From the NCBI RefSeq assembly GCF_041224415.1, contig NZ_JBGFFE010000031.1, positions 1 to 27,332 of the forward strand: a stretch of DNA of 27,332 nucleotides. Direction: 5' to 3'. The DNA comes from Clostridium_B lapidicellarium (GTDB lineage Bacteria; Bacillota; Clostridia; Clostridiales; Clostridiaceae). This document shows, in pieces, positions 23,747 through 27,332 of the stretch (within the stretch, counting starts at the first letter, position 1; each line of letters opens with the position of its first letter). The notes under the pieces were generated by a model. It saw only the letters and a program-made list of their open reading frames with translations, was not told where the DNA came from and did no database searches. Position numbers and translations under genes: made by a program.

Positions 23747-26700
23747 TTATACCTCCTGAATTTCTACATGTTTTTTCTTTTTAAAGATGTGTTTTTTCAA
23801 ATCGTCCATTAATGTGTAAACTATAGGCAATATTATAGGAGTAAAAATAGTGGAAGCAATCATTCCACCGATAACTATAACAGACATGCTCGATTTCAAT
23901 TCACTGCCTTCCCCTATGGAAAGGGCGGAAGGGAGCATACCTACAATCATGGTGGCAGATGTCATTATTATGGGTCTTAACCTTCTCTCGCCGGATTCTA
24001 TCAGGGCTTCTCTCAAATTCTTCCCACGTTTCATGAGCGTATTTGTGTAGTCAATCAGAAGAGTGCCGTTTTTAGATGCCAGTCCATCCAGCATTATAAG
24101 TCCTATCATGGACATTATATTTAAAGTTTTCCCGGTGATGGCCAGTATACCAAAAGCCCCGATTAGGGCACAAGGCAAAGATATCATTCTTATAAAAGGT
24201 GTGAGGAATGATTCATAGAGCACAACAAGTATCATGTAAATTAAAACCAATGAAATGATCAGTGCTTCTATAAGGGAGGTAAAACTGTCTTTCATGTCCT
24301 CTTGATTTCCACCAAATTTTATTTCATATCCCTCCGGCAGGGAAAATGATTTTAATTTTTTAGATAAAACTTTATTTATTTCTCCAAGTGTTTTACCCTG
24401 AATGTTGGCAGAAATAGTGACCGCATCCTGTCTGTTTTGTCTTGATATGGACTGCGGGCTGTCCGCCCTTGATATGGTGGCAATTTCATTTAAGGGAATT
24501 GATTCGCCCGATTGATTGAGTATATTTACGGAGCCTATATCCGATGGAGTTTTTATATCTCCATCCTGGAATTTGACCATTATGTCATAGTCATTTCCAT
24601 TCGTCCTGTATATGCCTCCGGGGGAACCTTCGATTGCCAGCCTAAGAACCGAAGATACATCCTGTGTGGTTATACCATATTGTGAAGCAGCTAGCTTGTC
24701 TATCTGCACCCTGAATTCACTTTCGCTTATTTTTGAAGAATTATCCACATCTATGACCCCGGGAACGTTTTTCACTATATTTTCTACCTTGTTTGATATT
24801 TCATTTATTGTGTGAGTATCGCTGCCCAATATTTGAATTGATATGGGCTTGGAACTTCCGCTTCCAACATCGGACTCAACTACGGAAAAATCCGTACCGG
24901 ATAGGGAAAGATTAGCCCATCTTCGGAGTCCTTTTGCTATATTCGATTGAGATTTCTTCCTTTCTTTTTTGGGCTTAAGTTTTACATATATACTTGCGGA
25001 ATTTGAATTTCCACCCATCAGGCTGGCATTGTCAGCTCCCACTGAAGAATAGTAGCTAGAGATTTCAGGCATTTTATGTAGATGATTTTCAACCTGTTTC
25101 ACAGTTTTATCCATTTGGTTTAAGCTGGAACCTGAATCAAAGGTCATATTCACATTAAACATGCTTTGATCGGTAGTTGGTATAAATTCTGTGCCGATGG
25201 CGCCGGCCGGTATAAGCAGGATGACGGCTATTAATCCTGCTATGCTGAGTAAAAGCACCCTTTTTCTGTGATCCAGCGACCATATGAGGACCTTTTTATA
25301 TGTTATTGTCACATTGTCTATGGAAGACGAAATCGTATTGAATATTTTGTAAAGCCAACTTTTCTTAAATCTTTCCATCTTTCCGGAAGATATTTTATTT
25401 TTGGAATCTTCTTTTCCCTTAAAGAATCTGGAAGCCAGCATGGGAGTTATTGTAAAGGATACAAACAGAGAAAACAGCGAAGCAGCAGTTATGGTAAGTC
25501 CGAATTCCTTAAAAAATTTTCCTACCATGCCTGATATAAATGCTACTGGAGTGTATACGACCACGTCGCAGAGAGTTATTGCAATAGCTGCAAGACCTAT
25601 TTCCATGCGGCCGTCTATGGCAGCGGATTTGGGATCCTTTTTCATGGCAAGGTGGCGCTGTATGTTGTCGAGTACGACGATTGAATCATCTACTAGAATA
25701 CCTATGCACAATGACAGTGCCATGAGAGACATCATATTCATGGTAAATTTAAATATGTACATTATAAAGAAAGTTGATATTAGGGAAGTAGGTATTGCTA
25801 TCAGGACAATAAGCGATGATTTCCAGCTCCTTAAAAATATAAGCAATACTATGGCAGTTGTAATTATGCCTTCCATTAAAGTATGTTTTATCTGGGAAAG
25901 AGAGGAGTTTATAAATGTAGTGCTGTCATAGGCGGTTTCAAGTTTAATACCGCTTGGGAGCTGCTTTTTGATTTTTTCAAGTTCTGATTTTATGTTGTTC
26001 ACGGCTTCTACTACATTTGCATCACTTTGTTTCTGGACGCTTATTCCAATAGTTTTTTTACCATTTATCCTCATGCGTTGATTCTCTTCGGGGTATTCCA
26101 GATTTATATCTGCTATGTCAGACAGGCGGACCGTACTTTCATCTTTGGCAGGTATTATTAAGTTCCTGACTTCATCTAGATTTTGAAATTCACTTGTAAC
26201 TCTTACAGGCTGATTTAAGTTCTCCTGTTTTATCTGTCCTGCCGGTATATTTATATTTTCAGCCTGCAGTTTTGAAATCAGGGTGTTTACATTTACTCCA
26301 TTGAATTCCAGGGCAGCTTTATTCAACTTTATTGTAAGCTGTTTTTTTTGTATGCCCTGCAGGGTTACATTTCCGACACCCTGTACTTTTTGAAGGTTTT
26401 CTACTATATTATTTGCTTCATTGTAAAGTTCATCTTGTGATACATTTCCTGATAAGGACAACATCAAGACAGACATGGAATTTGTATCTATTTTGAATAA
26501 AACCGGTTTATCTGCATTTTTGGGAAGCTTAGCCTGGGCGTTGTCTACAGCTTTCTGTACATCTAAAAAAGCCGTGTTCATGTTTACATTGCTCTTAAAC
26601 GTTATAATAGTTTGTCCAACACCTTCTTTGGATGTGGATTGGATTTTTTCGATGCCGCTTATACCTGATATGGCATTTTCAATGGGTTTTACTATGTCTT

Positions 26701-26881
26701 CCTTGATATCCTCGGAACTGGCGCCTGCATATGTAGTGGATATGGAAATTACAGGTACGTCGACGGATGGCATAAGATCTGCCCCGATGTGAGTATAGCC
26801 GAACACACCAAGGCCCAGTAGAAAAAGTATTACCATGGTTATGGCAGCCGGCCTCTTTACGGATAGCTCTGTTAAATTCAT
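23747..26881 (-). CDS. RND family efflux permease (AcrB/SwrC-like)
   Basis: Proton-driven export pump of 1044 residues, a normal RND size, with 12 expected helices and two large external loops. The proton-relay aspartates are in GILVDDSIVVLDN (D398, D399). The N-terminus NLTELSVKRPAAITMVI and the TMMLP-like region around SLISTFFIMY and the C-terminal GEGSELKSSMSVIVIGG are typical of the hydrophobe/drug RND group. The closest type by context is Bacillus SwrC (lipopeptide and drug export). GAGGAGGG precedes the ATG. The adaptor follows on the same strand. Confidence 0.93.
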   Translation of the reverse strand: MNLTELSVKRPAAITMVILFLLGLGVFGYTHIGADLMPSVDVPVISISTTYAGASSEDIKEDIVKPIENAISGISGIEKIQSTSKEGVGQTIITFKSNVNMNTAFLDVQKAVDNAQAKLPKNADKPVLFKIDTNSMSVLMLSLSGNVSQDELYNEANNIVENLQKVQGVGNVTLQGIQKKQLTIKLNKAALEFNGVNVNTLISKLQAENINIPAGQIKQENLNQPVRVTSEFQNLDEVRNLIIPAKDESTVRLSDIADINLEYPEENQRMRINGKKTIGISVQKQSDANVVEAVNNIKSELEKIKKQLPSGIKLETAYDSTTFINSSLSQIKHTLMEGIITTAIVLLIFLRSWKSSLIVLIAIPTSLISTFFIMYIFKFTMNMMSLMALSLCIGILVDDSIVVLDNIQRHLAMKKDPKSAAIDGRMEIGLAAIAITLCDVVVYTPVAFISGMVGKFFKEFGLTITAASLFSLFVSFTITPMLASRFFKGKEDSKNKISSGKMERFKKSWLYKIFNTISSSIDNVTITYKKVLIWSLDHRKRVLLLSIAGLIAVILLIPAGAIGTEFIPTTDQSMFNVNMTFDSGSSLNQMDKTVKQVENHLHKMPEISSYYSSVGADNASLMGGNSNSASIYVKLKPKKERKKSQSNIAKGLRRWANLSLSGTDFSVVESDVGSGSSKPISIQILGSDTHTINEISNKVENIVKNVPGVIDVDNSSKISESEFRVQIDKLAASQYGITTQDVSSVLRLAIEGSPGGIYRTNGNDYDIMVKFQDGDIKTPSDIGSVNILNQSGESIPLNEIATISRADSPQSISRQNRQDAVTISANIQGKTLGEINKVLSKKLKSFSLPEGYEIKFGGNQEDMKDSFTSLIEALIISLVLIYMILVVLYESFLTPFIRMISLPCALIGAFGILAITGKTLNIMSMIGLIMLDGLASKNGTLLIDYTNTLMKRGKNLREALIESGERRLRPIIMTSATMIVGMLPSALSIGEGSELKSSMSVIVIGGMIASTIFTPIILPIVYTLMDDLKKHIFKKKKHVEIQEV

Positions 26882-26916
26882 TTTTCCCTCCTCTTTATAT
26901 GTGTTGCATAGCTTAA

Positions 26917-26945
26917 ATTATAAATGTATGTAAAAGAAAATTCAA
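26917..26945 (-). promoter_or_regulatory. sigma-A type promoter of the RND operon
   Basis: On the minus strand TTGAAT (26945-26940) and TATAAT (26922-26917) are spaced by exactly 17 bp, about 35 bp before the permease start codon. No operator is obvious. Confidence 0.65.
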
Positions 26946-27191
26946 GAATTGGCAATAAATTTTGTAGTTATGAATTTAATCAGAAAAATGAAGGAATATC
27001 AATCATTTTTTATGTAATGCAGTGAAATTATGATTTAAAACTTGTATTTTCCCATAAAAATACTGTAAATGAAGTTGAAAATTCAAAAGTAGTATGCTAT
27101 ACTAAACATAATTTAGTGAAAGTTATTTTCACTTGGTGGAAATAAAATAAAACTTGCAATTGTAGATTATTTTTTAAAATTCAAAAAAGTA

Positions 27192-27287
27192 TTTGAAAGT
27201 CGTATTTGACAGTATATGTGCTTTAGAAATATGTGTTGTTTTGAATTCAATATATATGGTGAAATAAAAAGTAAAATGACTTTCAAA
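27192..27287. repeat. 10-bp inverted repeat flanking a promoter
   Basis: TTTGAAAGTC (27192-27201) and its exact complement GACTTTCAAA (27278-27287) lie 76 nt apart. Between them is a candidate promoter. They may be a pair of operator half-sites or, in RNA, a distant pairing. The rest of 26882-27190 is AT-rich, apart from a small hairpin AGTGAAA/TTTCACT near 27115-27133. Confidence 0.45.
27206..27235 (+). promoter_or_regulatory. candidate promoter near the right edge
   Basis: TTGACA (27206-27211) is followed after 18 bp by TATGTG (27230-27235). The -35 is perfect, the -10 weak. It points to a plus-strand gene that begins at the window edge. Confidence 0.4.
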
Positions 27288-27311
27288 AAGTTGGAAGAGA
27301 GGTAAATTAAA

Positions 27312-27332
27312 TTGATTGGTGTGAAAAATGGT
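27312..27332 (+). CDS. possible start of a gene cut by the window edge
   Basis: GAGAGGT (27296-27302) lies about 9 nt before a TTG at 27312 that opens the frame M-I-G-V-K-N-G. Only seven codons are in the window, so no identification is possible. The upstream promoter candidate supports a real gene. Confidence 0.3.

Noticed and set aside
1..27332. CRISPR array, rRNA, tRNA or intact insertion sequence
   Set aside because: No regularly spaced repeats, no ribosomal or tRNA cores and no transposase gene were seen on either strand.

Overview
The window looks like chromosome from a Clostridium-type Firmicute, probably Clostridium sensu stricto; the species is not determinable from sequence alone. 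Pointers are the AT-rich composition, strong AGGAGG-type ribosome binding sites, a T-box leader, a YcbB-type response regulator, a double-cubane-cluster family protein and oxygen-sensitive amino acid metabolism. Most genes are ordinary, and none of the clear ones is cut by the window edge.

Layout. (1) 71-2133: promoter, isoleucine-type T-box leader and ilvB, without ilvN. (2) 2185-3202, minus strand: a folate-type ECF S component behind a structured leader. (3) 3511-9246: a GlnK/GlnL-like two-component system followed by arcB, arcC and an arcD-type antiporter. This could ferment arginine or citrulline to ornithine, CO2, ammonia and ATP, but no arginine deiminase is present. (4) 9330-9960: a GC-richer, degraded segment with a ParE-type toxin fragment and a possible recombinase tail. 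(5) 9958-10359, minus strand: a small cysteine-rich orphan. (6) 10372-10757: a gene-free, hairpin-rich stretch, a candidate structured RNA. (7) 10758-15754: iscS and mnmA, then a double-cubane-cluster-type protein, a DUF166 protein with a four-cysteine motif, and a DapB-like protein that has lost its catalytic segment. (8) 15952-18048: an Lrp/AsnC regulator and aspartate 4-decarboxylase. (9) 18205-19275: a UroD/MtaA-type methyltransferase. (10) 19450-21879: a VIT-VWA protein. (11) 22391-21915, minus strand: a small Sm-like protein. (12) 26881-22479, minus strand: an RND permease and its adaptor. (13) 27200-27332: a promoter and possibly the first codons of a further plus-strand gene.

The best candidate for something undescribed is the block 13062-15754. 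A 2-hydroxyacyl-CoA-dehydratase/double-cubane-like metalloprotein lies directly behind sulfur-mobilisation genes. Its usual BadF/HgdC-type ATPase is absent. Its partner is a DUF166 protein with a CxxC-x3-CxxC motif and an odd start region, and a DapB homologue reduced to a nucleotide-binding and C-terminal shell follows. Second-tier leads are the GlnKL-type control of an arc operon, the 32-bp perfect palindrome between arcC and arcD, and the mutually exclusive hairpins in front of the ECF gene.
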